Of a stretch of DNA of 64,000 nucleotides, positions 25,623 to 33,194 are shown piece by piece. Position 1 is the stretch's first letter. Each line of letters begins with the position of its first letter. Position numbers and translations under genes: made by a program. The DNA lies in contig MAAT01000005.1 of assembly GCA_002162815.1 (NCBI GenBank), positions 124,001 through 188,000 of the forward strand. Direction: 5' to 3'. The notes below the pieces were generated by a model that was given only the letters and a program-made list of their open reading frames with translations, searched no databases and was not told the DNA's origin. This DNA is from Gammaproteobacteria bacterium 53_120_T64 (GTDB taxonomy: Bacteria; Pseudomonadota; Gammaproteobacteria; Pseudomonadales; Porticoccaceae).

Positions 25623-27302
25623 ATGCCAACATTATTCTTCACCAGCCGCTGTGGGCAAGGTCTGCAACTTTGCGATGCCACCCGCCCGCCCCGTGGCGGC
25701 TCTTGGCGGCGCGAGCACTTCACTCGCGGGCAAGCCAGCATGTTTGTGCAAAGCCTGCCGGCCCACGAGCTGCGCAGCCTCAAATTCCAACTCGGTAGCC
25801 GCTATCGCATTGGCGCACTCAACCCCGCCGCCGGCCTAACACAGCTGCTCGACAGCCACCGGCTCAGCCTCTACCGAAAGCGCCCAAAACCCTTAAAACG
25901 ACAGGCAGAAACGCCAGCGGTGCCGTCGGCCAGCGAACTGCGCCTGGCGATTGCCGCCAGCTTGAAACTGATTGTTAGCCGCGAGCGGGCAGAGGCCCTG
26001 AGCCTGGCTAAAAACCATCAAGTCAAAAGCAGCACCGGCAAGGCTGCCGCGCACGCCAGCGCCCTAGGGCAAGGCCTGCTGGCCAGCGGCACAGACTTGC
26101 TGCACTGGCTCGGCAATATCAACGACGTGGTCAACCCGCTGTGGCAACTGAAGCGCCAAGTCGACGCCGCGCTGATCACCTACGAAGAATGCAGCGCTGC
26201 CAGCAATGGCTGCCTCAATCTCGCCACCCGAGCGCGCTACTTAAAGCGAGTCGAACTGGCCGATCATCAAGCATTGGTCGAGGCGCTGGGCTTTGACCCC
26301 ACGACCATCGACCTCGACGCCTTCAGCCAGGCCTGGCACAGCGCCTGGGTGCTGGCCGGTGACAAGCAGGTGGTGGCACTGATCGGCGGCTTTGCCAAAG
26401 ACTATATCGACGCCCAGCACGCGCTGGAATATAGCCGGGCGGCGGGCAACGCGGTATTTGAGGTGTTATTGGCCTTACTGCTGGCGGCAGCGACCGCCGG
26501 CGCAGGCCTTGCCATGGGCATGGCGAGTAAGGCGCGACATGCCGGGGAGTTTGGGCGCGTCGGTAGGAAGTTGGTATTATTGGCAGAGGCTTTGGAGGGC
26601 TCGCCGAGAGGGATTGTGCGTCGGCGCGGGATGACGACGAGGGTTGTTGATGGTGGTGGCTCAGGTGGTCGTAGAGGGGGAGCCAGTAAAGAATTAGAAA
26701 ATCCTGAGCTACAAGCATCGACTGATAAGGTTGCGATGTTAGCTGCTAAATCGATTCCAAACAATCCATCTGGTGATTTAACCGAGAACCCTGTCATTAA
26801 AAAAAATGGCAAGCAAAGTACAGCGAATAATTTTTCTTATGACGTTAAAGAAATACCCTATGACTTGATACATGAAGAGAAGGGAGCCTACGGATATGTA
26901 CCGAAAGAAAGCTCCGAATTTGCGCCACCATGGCCTGTGGATTGGACTGATATAAAACAGGTTGCTTCCGCGCGAACTGTTCGTCTGGACTACCACCAAG
27001 GTCTTGCGGACGAAAAAAAATGGATTGGAGACATGCGTTCTAAAGGTCTGAGTGAAGAGAGTGTAGCCAGGCAGCTTGTAGATATACGTAATCAAACGCG
27101 AATGTCTAAGTATTCTGACGATAAGCTACCACGACTTTACGAGCGCAATATGAAAAAATATAACAACCCTAATGGCCCAGCTTATGATGACTTACTTGTA
27201 AAATACGGTTCTACGCAAGAAGTAATTAATGCAGGAACTAGGAGTAATCCAACGATGGACATATTGACAGGTATTGCTAAGGTTGAAGATGATGGGAAAT
27301 AA
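25623..27302 (+). CDS. Full-length polymorphic toxin, array unit A
   Basis: 559-aa mosaic protein. Residues 1-66 occur only in this copy of the array and have no signal peptide. Residues ~67-380 form a GC-rich module repeated in units B, C and D, ending in a hydrophobic stretch (AVFEVLLALLLAAATAGAGL, about residues 276-295) and a Gly/Arg-rich linker. Residues ~381-559 are AT-rich and unique: the C-terminal toxin, with PWPVDWTDIKQV, RNQTRM, YERNMKKYNNPNGP and NAGTRSNPTMDILTGI. This tip recalls C-terminal domains of polymorphic toxins, but I cannot name its family or activity. The layout (constant stem, variable tip, immunity gene overlapping the stop) is typical of CDI, Rhs and T6SS-cargo toxins. 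Confidence 0.75.
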   Translation: MPTLFFTSRCGQGLQLCDATRPPRGGSWRREHFTRGQASMFVQSLPAHELRSLKFQLGSRYRIGALNPAAGLTQLLDSHRLSLYRKRPKPLKRQAETPAVPSASELRLAIAASLKLIVSRERAEALSLAKNHQVKSSTGKAAAHASALGQGLLASGTDLLHWLGNINDVVNPLWQLKRQVDAALITYEECSAASNGCLNLATRARYLKRVELADHQALVEALGFDPTTIDLDAFSQAWHSAWVLAGDKQVVALIGGFAKDYIDAQHALEYSRAAGNAVFEVLLALLLAAATAGAGLAMGMASKARHAGEFGRVGRKLVLLAEALEGSPRGIVRRRGMTTRVVDGGGSGGRRGGASKELENPELQASTDKVAMLAAKSIPNNPSGDLTENPVIKKNGKQSTANNFSYDVKEIPYDLIHEEKGAYGYVPKESSEFAPPWPVDWTDIKQVASARTVRLDYHQGLADEKKWIGDMRSKGLSEESVARQLVDIRNQTRMSKYSDDKLPRLYERNMKKYNNPNGPAYDDLLVKYGSTQEVINAGTRSNPTMDILTGIAKVEDDGK

Positions 27303-27744
27303 AGTTTTAGTTGGTCGCCTCTATGGTCCAAGAGAAATTCTTCAACTTGACGTGGATAGTGGGGCTATCTCTTCATGCGCTGAGTTCGTGGAAACGAAAG
27401 TAACAGGTAATATTTATATTCTTGATGGACATACGTTTGCATTATACGTGGAAGGATCTACATTGTATTTTCAGTGGGATGACCAGCGTTGGGATTTTTC
27501 AGGCCTCAGTTTAAAGGTGGCTTACCACCATGATTTTTCTAGAAAAATCACGGTTTTTTCAGTAGATAATAAATTAATTGAATACCCTGCGTGGTGGAAT
27601 GGCGACCCTCTTTTTGATCCAAATATTCCAGAGTATGACGAAGAAGAGGATTACTTTGGTTATATTTTTTCGTTAAAGAATAATCCAAGCTTACAGATTA
27701 GTCTGCAAAAAACTTGGAGTGTAAGATCGGGGGTTAGGATCTAG
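27289..27744 (+). CDS. Probable immunity protein to toxin A
   Basis: About 151-aa acidic, AT-rich gene whose start lies inside the toxin stop region (14-nt overlap), a common toxin-immunity arrangement. ATG 27289 and ATG 27292 are adjacent; AAGG at 27279-27282 serves either. The protein is soluble-looking, with many aromatic residues (YFQWDDQRWDFSG) and an acidic stretch (PNIPEYDEEEDYFGY) that could mimic nucleic acid or cover a basic toxin surface. I do not recognise its family; the role rests on position. Confidence 0.6.
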   Translation: MMGNKVLVGRLYGPREILQLDVDSGAISSCAEFVETKVTGNIYILDGHTFALYVEGSTLYFQWDDQRWDFSGLSLKVAYHHDFSRKITVFSVDNKLIEYPAWWNGDPLFDPNIPEYDEEEDYFGYIFSLKNNPSLQISLQKTWSVRSGVRI

Positions 27745-27772
27745 GTAAGAAAAAAATGCACAAAAAAATGGC

Positions 27773-27787
27773 AAAAAAATGGGGTCA
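27773..27787 (+). repeat. A-run plus TGGGGTCA motif, copy 1
   Basis: A7-TGGGGTCA directly after immunity gene A. The same A(6-7)-TGGGGT core recurs at 30190-30201, 32224-32238 and 33005-33016. In two of the four cases it lies 10-20 bp before the 25-bp junction repeat that starts a toxin module. It may be a relic of mobile-element ends. Confidence 0.5.
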
Positions 27788-27848
27788 AGTCTTTGATTTG
27801 TGATCCGGAAGTTAGAAAAGTTAGGGCGTTTTTTTACCCGAAACAGCT

Positions 27849-28257
27849 GTAAGCGTCCGGCTATCTATCTCTAAAATACCTGGTTTCCTTTTGGCATCAT
27901 CCGTATTTTTCACCGTTGGAAAATACCATGTCGAAAGTCACAGCAAAACAACAGTATTGGCCCGAACACCTTCTGCAAGCTTCGACCTTCGAGGGTACGG
28001 TCAGTGAATATGCACAAGCAAATAATATCCCCGTACAAACACTCTATCGCTGGCGTCATTATTTCAAACGCACAGCCGGTGCTGAGGTCAAAGCAAAGCC
28101 AGTGTTTATACAGCTTGTTCGGGCTCCGGTTATCAACGACAGCGATTATTGCATCAGCCTGCAACAGGGCAATACAAAAATATGCTTTGCCCAGTGGCCC
28201 GATCCGCAGTGGTTGGTCGACTTTATCGCATCGAGTTATAAGCAGCTCACCTAGACA
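27849..28257 (+). mobile_element. IS66-family remnant, left end with tnpA only
   Basis: GTAAGCGTCCGGCTAT at 27849 looks like an IS66-family terminal inverted repeat. The tnpA gene follows, but tnpB and the tnpC transposase are absent: homology passes straight into toxin unit B at the 25-bp junction. No right end was found. It is therefore a non-autonomous fragment lodged between immunity gene A and unit B. Confidence 0.65.
27928..28254 (+). CDS. tnpA: IS66 accessory protein TnpA
   Basis: 109-aa DNA-binding accessory protein of IS66-type elements. The N-terminus MSKVTAKQQYWPEHLLQAS and the helix-turn-helix-like VSEYAQANNIPVQTLYRWR are typical. The C-terminal half holds CFAQWPDPQWLVDFIAS. The frame could begin at 27916 (TTG), but ATG 27928 gives the family start. 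The gene appears intact, but the element around it is not. Its stop codon is formed by the start of the 25-bp toxin-module junction repeat. Confidence 0.8.
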   Translation: MSKVTAKQQYWPEHLLQASTFEGTVSEYAQANNIPVQTLYRWRHYFKRTAGAEVKAKPVFIQLVRAPVINDSDYCISLQQGNTKICFAQWPDPQWLVDFIASSYKQLT

Positions 28258-28268
28258 CCCATTCTAAA
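28244..28268 (+). repeat. Module junction repeat, unit B
   Basis: 25-bp sequence, AGCTCACCTAG followed by ACACCCATTCTAAA, found almost unchanged at 30211-30235, 32121-32145 and 32251-32275. In every copy it is followed at once by the toxin module, and its TAA (28265-28267 here) is in frame with that module. It marks the left edge of each displaced module. Confidence 0.8.
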
Positions 28269-29632
28269 ACCCCGCCGCCGGCCTGACACCGCTGCTCGAT
28301 AGTCACCGGCTCAGCCTCTACCGGAAACGCCCAAAACCCTTAAAACGACAGGCAGAAACGCCAACGGTGCCGTCGGCCAGCGAGCTGCGTCTGGCGATTG
28401 CCGCCAGCTTGAAACTGATGATTAGCCGCGAGCGGGCAGAGGCCCTGAGCCTGGCTAAAAGCCATCAACGCAAAAGCAGTACCAGCAAGGTCGCCGCGCA
28501 CGCCAGCGCCCTAGGTCAAGGCCTGCTGGCCAGCGGCACAGAGCTGCTGCACTGGCTCGGCAATATCAACGACGTGGTCAATTCGCTGTGGTAACTAAAG
28601 CGCCAAGTCGACGCCGCCCTGATCACCTACGAAGAATGCACCGCTGCCAGCAATGGCTGCCTCAACCTCGCCACCCGAGCGCGCTACCTAAAGCGAGCCG
28701 AACTGGCCAACCACCAAGAATTGGTCGAGGCGCTGGGCTTTGACCCCACGACCATCGACCTCGACGCCTTCAGCCAGGCCTGGCACAGCGCCTGGGTGCT
28801 GGCCGGTGACAAGCTGGTGGTGGCACTGATCAGCGGCTTTGCCAAAGACCATATCTATGCCCAGCACGCGCTGGAATATAGCCAAGCGGCGGGCAACGCG
28901 GTATTTGAGGTGTTATTGGCCTTACTGCTGGCGGCCGCGACCGCCGGCATGGGCCTTGCCATAGGCATGGCGAGTAAGGCGCTACATGCCGGGGAGTTTG
29001 GGCGCGTCGGTAGGAAGTTGGGATTATTGGCAGAGGCGTTGGAGGGTTCGCCCAGAGGGATTGTGCGTCGGCGCGGGATGACGACGAGGGTTGTTGATGG
29101 TGGTGGATCAAGTGGTCGTAGAGGGCGAGTCAGTCAAGAAACAGTAACGCCTGAGCTACAAGTGCGGGCAGACAAAGTTGCAGCGTTACCTGCTAAGCTG
29201 CTATCAAGAAAACCTAAGCCAGCGGGTGAAACTCCTCCCGATACAACAAAAAAATTGACAAAGGAAACTGTTGAAGGAAGAAAGGTTTTTCAGCGCGATG
29301 AGTTAATTGAGCCCGATCGTATTGATGGGTTTGGAAAGACAAACGTTGAAAGGATGCAAAAAGGAAAAGCTCCTATTGGCCCCAATGGCGAAGAGGTTAA
29401 TCTTCACCATCTTACTCAGGATGAACCTGGTTCAATGGCAGAAGTCGGTTCAGTATTTCATAGTAAAAATGATCGAACGCTACATATTTATTCTAATCAG
29501 TATGATAAATCATGGAAAGGCTTAGATGGTATTCGACGGCGATACAGTAGCGCTCCTCCGTCCATGGTTCGAGGGCCTTTTAATACATGGAAAAAGAAAT
29601 ATTGGAAAACAAGGGCTAATGATTTTAAGTAA
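28268..29632 (+). pseudogene. Displaced toxin unit B with LHH-type nuclease tip, interrupted
   Basis: Module copy without the unit-A N-terminus. It reads in one frame from just after the junction TAA, but a CAA-to-TAA change at 28592-28594 (in the LWQLK motif) breaks it. Downstream, 303 codons stay open from 28721. The hydrophobic region is kept, and from about 29206 the unique AT-rich tip begins. It contains EEVNLHHLTQDEPGSM and SVFHSKNDRTLHIYSNQ, the pattern of the LHH nucleases of the HNH/Endo VII superfamily (toxic DNases). There is no start codon with a good ribosome-binding site, so this looks like stored cassette DNA rather than an expressed gene. Confidence 0.75.
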
Positions 29633-29642
29633 GGAGGACTAA

Positions 29643-30116
29643 ATGAGCATAGAAAAAATAGAGAAAGCAGGCTGGATAATGGAGAAAAGTGGGGAGGAGA
29701 TTTTATCCTGCGGTGGTGCTTCCGATGAATTAATTACAGCGACAGAGAGGCTGCTAGGGGAGCTTCCTGATGATTATAAATATTTCCTAAAGAAGTATGG
29801 AGCGCTATCTTTTGAAGCTGAAGAGTTTTATGGGATTACTAAGTCCGGGCTTGAAGGTCAGAGCGTTCCGTGTGTAATATTTTGTACTCAAGTGGCTAGA
29901 GAAAGAGGCGATATATCTAAAGACATGATTAAAATAAAATCTTCTGGATATGGTCAAAGTTTTAGCATTGACATCTCGCAAATAAATAAAGATGGTGCCG
30001 CTCCAGTTGTTGAGACTGAGATTTCGTATAAGCATGATGGAAATAAGAGCGTTATAGCAAATAGTTTCTCTGAGTTCCTGCTTGCTGAAATTCAAAATTC
30101 AGTTGATGAGTTATAG
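29643..30116 (+). CDS. SUKH (SMI1/KNR4)-like immunity protein to toxin B
   Basis: 157-aa AT-rich gene with a strong ribosome-binding site (AAGGAGG 7 nt before ATG), 10 bp after the LHH-nuclease tip. ATERLLGELPDDYKYFLKKYG and the following FEAEEFYGI match the pattern of SMI1/KNR4 (SUKH) immunity proteins, which often protect against HNH-fold nuclease toxins. It has its own good translation signal although the toxin unit in front is broken, so it may still be made and give immunity alone. Confidence 0.75.
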   Translation: MSIEKIEKAGWIMEKSGEEILSCGGASDELITATERLLGELPDDYKYFLKKYGALSFEAEEFYGITKSGLEGQSVPCVIFCTQVARERGDISKDMIKIKSSGYGQSFSIDISQINKDGAAPVVETEISYKHDGNKSVIANSFSEFLLAEIQNSVDEL

Positions 30117-30210
30117 GTCTCATTAGAAAAGCGGGGTCATATATGGTCCGCCCCTTATTGCAAGATGAAATCACTTGTGACAGAGTAAGAAAAAATGGGG
30201 TAAAAGAGAA

Positions 30211-30235
30211 AGCTTACCTGGACACCCATTCTAAA
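30211..30235 (+). repeat. Module junction repeat, unit C
   Basis: Third-of-four style copy of the 25-bp junction: AGCTTACCTGG followed by ACACCCATTCTAAA. TAA at 30232-30234 is in frame with unit C. The A6-TGGGGT motif lies at 30190-30201, 9 bp before it. Confidence 0.8.
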
Positions 30236-30249
30236 ACTCAGCGGCCGGC

Positions 30250-31788
30250 TTGACAAAGTTGCTCGATAGCCACCGGATCAGCCTCTACCGAAAGCGCCCA
30301 AAACCCTTAAAACGACAGGCAGAAACGCCAGCGGTGCCGTCGGCCAGCGAGCTGCGCCTGATCATTGCCGCCAGCTTGAAACTGATTATTAGCCGCGAGC
30401 GGGCAGAGGCCCTGAGCCTGGCTAAAATCGATCAACTCAAAAGCAGCGCCGGCAAGGCAGCCGCGCACGCCAGTGCCCTAGGCCAAGGCCTGCTGGCCAG
30501 CGGCGCAGACTTGCTTAACTGGCTCGGCAATATCAACGACGTGGTCAATCCGCTGTGGCAACTCAAGCGCCAAGTCGACGCCGCCCTGATCATCTACGAA
30601 GAGTGCAGAGCTGCCAGCAATGGCTGCCTCAGCCTCGCCACCCGAGCGCGCTACTTAAAGCGAGTCGAGCTGGCCGATCATCAAGCATTGGTCGAGGCAC
30701 TGGGCTTTGACCCCGCGACCATCGACCTCGACGCCTTCAGCCAGGCCTGGCACAGCGCCTGGGTGCTGGCGGGTGACAAGCAGGTGGTGGCACTGATCGG
30801 CGGCTTTGCCAAAGACTATATCGAGGCCCAGCACGCGCTGGAATATAGCCAGGCGGCGGGCAACGCGGTATTTGAAGTGTTACTGGCCTTGCTGCTGGCG
30901 GCAGCGACCGCCGGCACGGGCCTTGCCATGGGTATGGCGAGTAAGGAGCGACATGCCGGTGAGTTTGGGCGCGTTGGTAGGAGGTTGGTATTATTGGCAG
31001 AGGCGCTGGAGGGCTCGCCCAGAGAGATTGTGCGTCGGCGGGGGGAGGCGACGAGGGTTGTTGATGGTGGCTCAGATGGTCGCAAAGGGCGGGCTAGTCA
31101 ACAATTAGAAAAGCCTGAGTTACAAGCGCCGACTGATAAAGTTGCTGTGTTGCCTGTTAGGCTGGTTCCAAACAATCTTGCCCCAGAATATAATGGCGTA
31201 GCTAATGATAAAACGCCTAAAGGAAAGTTGGATGAGTTAACTCCAGAAGAGCTTGAGTTAGTTAATTATGTGCCAGCATTTAAAACTAAAGGTGTAAGTC
31301 ATCAGGTGGCTGAAAACTGGTTAATTAATCATGCTGATGGGAAAGAGTATTTTGAGGCTTTACGTGCATCTGTTCCAAATGATATTCCTGATGAGCAAGT
31401 GCTCTCATGGGCTACGGATCATGTGAGGTCAGGAGCCAGTTTGCCGGAAAAAATATCCGTGGATAAGGCGCTTATAAAAATAATCCCGAAAGGTAATAAT
31501 ATTAGTGACTATCAATTCAGTCCTTTTTTGACGACTAAAGAAGAACTGTTAAAAGCACAAAATTCTGATAATGGAATGTGGGATTCATTTGGCTTGCCTA
31601 TGAAAAATGATGCCTTTGAGTATGATGTATATGAACTTTCACCTAAAGAGGGGGTCGTTGGGTTTTTGTCAAAAATTTTACCAACTGAAGAGCTTGGTGG
31701 AAGGTTTAAAACTAACGCTAGTTTAAATCAGGTGTTACTACCAAGTAAAAATTTGTTCGGGATTTTTCGGAAGGCAGGTAGCATTTGA
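30250..31788 (+). CDS. Displaced toxin unit C with unidentified toxin tip
   Basis: 512 codons open from TTG 30250 with no ribosome-binding site in front; the natural homology starts at 30235, right after the junction TAA. The module (to about residue 308) is intact, with AVFEVLLALLLAAATAGTGL. The tip (about 204 residues, AT-rich) has ENWLINHADGKEYFEAL, FEYDVYELSPKEGVVGFL and GGRFKTNASLNQVLLPSKN. I do not recognise the family; a regulatory or nucleotide-modifying fold is possible but unproven. The module and tip have no internal stop, so the cassette could be activated by recombination with unit A. Its immunity gene follows directly. Confidence 0.7.
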   Translation: MTKLLDSHRISLYRKRPKPLKRQAETPAVPSASELRLIIAASLKLIISRERAEALSLAKIDQLKSSAGKAAAHASALGQGLLASGADLLNWLGNINDVVNPLWQLKRQVDAALIIYEECRAASNGCLSLATRARYLKRVELADHQALVEALGFDPATIDLDAFSQAWHSAWVLAGDKQVVALIGGFAKDYIEAQHALEYSQAAGNAVFEVLLALLLAAATAGTGLAMGMASKERHAGEFGRVGRRLVLLAEALEGSPREIVRRRGEATRVVDGGSDGRKGRASQQLEKPELQAPTDKVAVLPVRLVPNNLAPEYNGVANDKTPKGKLDELTPEELELVNYVPAFKTKGVSHQVAENWLINHADGKEYFEALRASVPNDIPDEQVLSWATDHVRSGASLPEKISVDKALIKIIPKGNNISDYQFSPFLTTKEELLKAQNSDNGMWDSFGLPMKNDAFEYDVYELSPKEGVVGFLSKILPTEELGGRFKTNASLNQVLLPSKNLFGIFRKAGSI

Positions 31789-31795
31789 GGTTGAA

Positions 31796-32107
31796 GTGAA
31801 TAAAGTATTATTAAAACAAAAGGCAATTTCACTGGAATTGTCTCTGGATCAATATTCGGGCAACAAGGAAGATATACTCGCAGTGAAAAGTAGTACTATA
31901 AATATTGTTGATCTCGCTAAAAATGGGCTTGTTGATTTACCTATATACATAGATGATGTGCCTGGTGGATATCAATGGAAGAATAGCGGAATGAGCTGGC
32001 CTGAAGATATCAGAAATTCATATCATGAGTTTAGAGTTGAAATATCTGGTGGTTTAAGTGATGCGGCAAAAGCATTTTTAGCCTCAAGGGAAGCGAAAAA
32101 TATTTAG
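31796..32107 (+). CDS. Probable immunity protein to toxin C
   Basis: 103-aa AT-rich gene starting at GTG 31796, 7 bp after the toxin stop; GAGG overlapping the toxin stop region is the ribosome-binding site. It is a small, acidic, soluble-looking protein (DDVPGGYQWKNSGMSWPEDI) ending in an Ala-rich helix. It resembles no family I can name. The role is inferred from its place after a toxin tip, as in the other two units. Confidence 0.55.
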   Translation: MNKVLLKQKAISLELSLDQYSGNKEDILAVKSSTINIVDLAKNGLVDLPIYIDDVPGGYQWKNSGMSWPEDIRNSYHEFRVEISGGLSDAAKAFLASREAKNI

Positions 32108-32120
32108 TAATGAAAAAAAC

Positions 32121-32222
32121 AGCTCACCTAGACACCGATTCTAAACCCCCGCCGCCGGCCTGAAACAGCTGCTCGACAGCCACCGGCTCAGCCTCTATCG
32201 AAAGCGCCCAAAACCCTTAAAA
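32121..32222 (+). repeat. Short module copy with junction repeat
   Basis: Begins with the junction repeat (32121-32145; one base differs, CACCGATTC) and continues with only the first ~77 bp of the toxin module, up to the CCCTTAAAAC stretch. It then breaks off into A7-TGGGGTCA (32224-32238). It carries no toxin or immunity part. It shows that modules break at, or recombine through, these two motifs. Confidence 0.75.
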
Positions 32223-32250
32223 CAAAAAAATGGGGTCAGATACGCAGAAA

Positions 32251-32275
32251 AGCTCACCTGGACACCCATTCTAAA
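32251..32275 (+). repeat. Module junction repeat, unit D
   Basis: Fourth copy of the 25-bp junction: AGCTCACCTGG followed by ACACCCATTCTAAA, with TAA at 32272-32274 in frame with unit D. The A7-TGGGGTCA motif ends 12 bp before it. Confidence 0.8.
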
Positions 32276-32778
32276 GCCCCGCCGCCGGGCTGACACAGCT
32301 GCTCGACAACCATCGGCTCAGCCTTTACCGAAAACGCCCAAAACCCTTAAAACGACAGGCAGAAACGCCAGCGGTGCCGTCGGCCAGCGAACTGCGCCTG
32401 GCGATTTCCGCCAGCTTGACCTTGATTATTAGCCGCGAGCGGGCAGAGGCTCTGAGCCTGGCTAAAAGCCATCAGCTCAAAAGCAGTACCGGCAAGGCCG
32501 CCGCGCACGCCAGCGCCCTGGGTCAAGGCCTGCTGGCCAGCGGCACAGAGCTGCTGCACTGGCTCGGCAATATCAACGACGTGGTCAACCCGCTGTGGCA
32601 ACTCAAGCGCCAGGTCGAAGCCGCCCTGATCACCTACGAAGAGTGCAGCGCTGCCAGCAATGGCGGTCTCAACCTCGCCACCCGAGCGCGTTACCTACAA
32701 CGAGTCGAACTAGCCGATCACCAAGAATTGTTCGAGGCGCTGGGCTTTGACCCCACAACTATCTACACCCTGGCCTAG
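32275..32778 (+). pseudogene. Truncated toxin unit D (module only)
   Basis: Module copy that follows the others to the GFDPTTI motif and then breaks into unrelated sequence, ending at TAG 32776-32778. About 168 codons of module remain. The hydrophobic segment, linker, toxin tip and immunity gene are all missing. Only an internal GTG (32374) could start it. It is the terminal, decaying member of the array. Confidence 0.8.
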
Positions 32779-33087
32779 CGATGTCACAAAAATATACCTA
32801 TCTTTACCACTCAAAATTTAACGACATCATCGCCGAAACGGCTGCCGATATAATGTAAATTTAGGGCATAGTGTCAACACCTCAAGCAGGAATATTATCT
32901 TGATGGATGTTTTCGATGAGCACCACTGCCAACAAAGCTGCGGCTGTATCTAAGATAATCACTTGCCCCCCCCCCAGTACGGGGGCACCTCTTGTCGCGT
33001 TGATAAAAAATGGGGTGCGCTCCCGCCGAATGACTCGAGAGGAGGCTATACCATGGCTAGAGCCCGTGCTTCACTTTTACGAGGTGT
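32779..33087. other. Spacer between the array and the DUF1302 gene
   Basis: About 310 bp without a gene I can support. It contains a run of nine C residues near 32964 and a fourth A6-TGGGGT motif at 33005-33016. A 60-codon frame at 32907-33089 has no recognisable content and is probably chance or gene debris. Confidence 0.4.
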
Positions 33088-33118
33088 AAAAAAAACCCAT
33101 AAACAAGGAGTTTATGGG
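33088..33118 (-). terminator. Rho-independent terminator of the DUF1302 gene
   Basis: On the minus strand a 9-bp stem (CCCATAAAC at 33096-33104 pairing with GTTTATGGG at 33110-33118, 5-nt loop) is followed by eight T residues. It lies about 75 bp after the stop of the minus-strand DUF1302 gene. Confidence 0.88.
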
Positions 33119-33194
33119 TTTAGCTAATCGTATTCACAGGGCAGTTAAATACGTCTACAAAGCAATTAACAACAAAATGCAGAGCAGATGCGGC

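Noticed and set aside
27750-27787. CRISPR-like short repeats (A-runs plus ATG)
   Set aside because: Three close A(6-7)ATG strings are low-complexity and irregularly spaced; no repeat-spacer pattern exists anywhere in the window.
25623-32778. Type VI secretion or CDI transport genes for the toxins
   Set aside because: No VgrG, PAAR, Hcp, TpsB or Rhs repeat is encoded in the window; the delivery route is left open.
32907-33089. 60-codon plus-strand frame after the array
   Set aside because: Contains a run of nine C residues and no motif; probably chance or debris.
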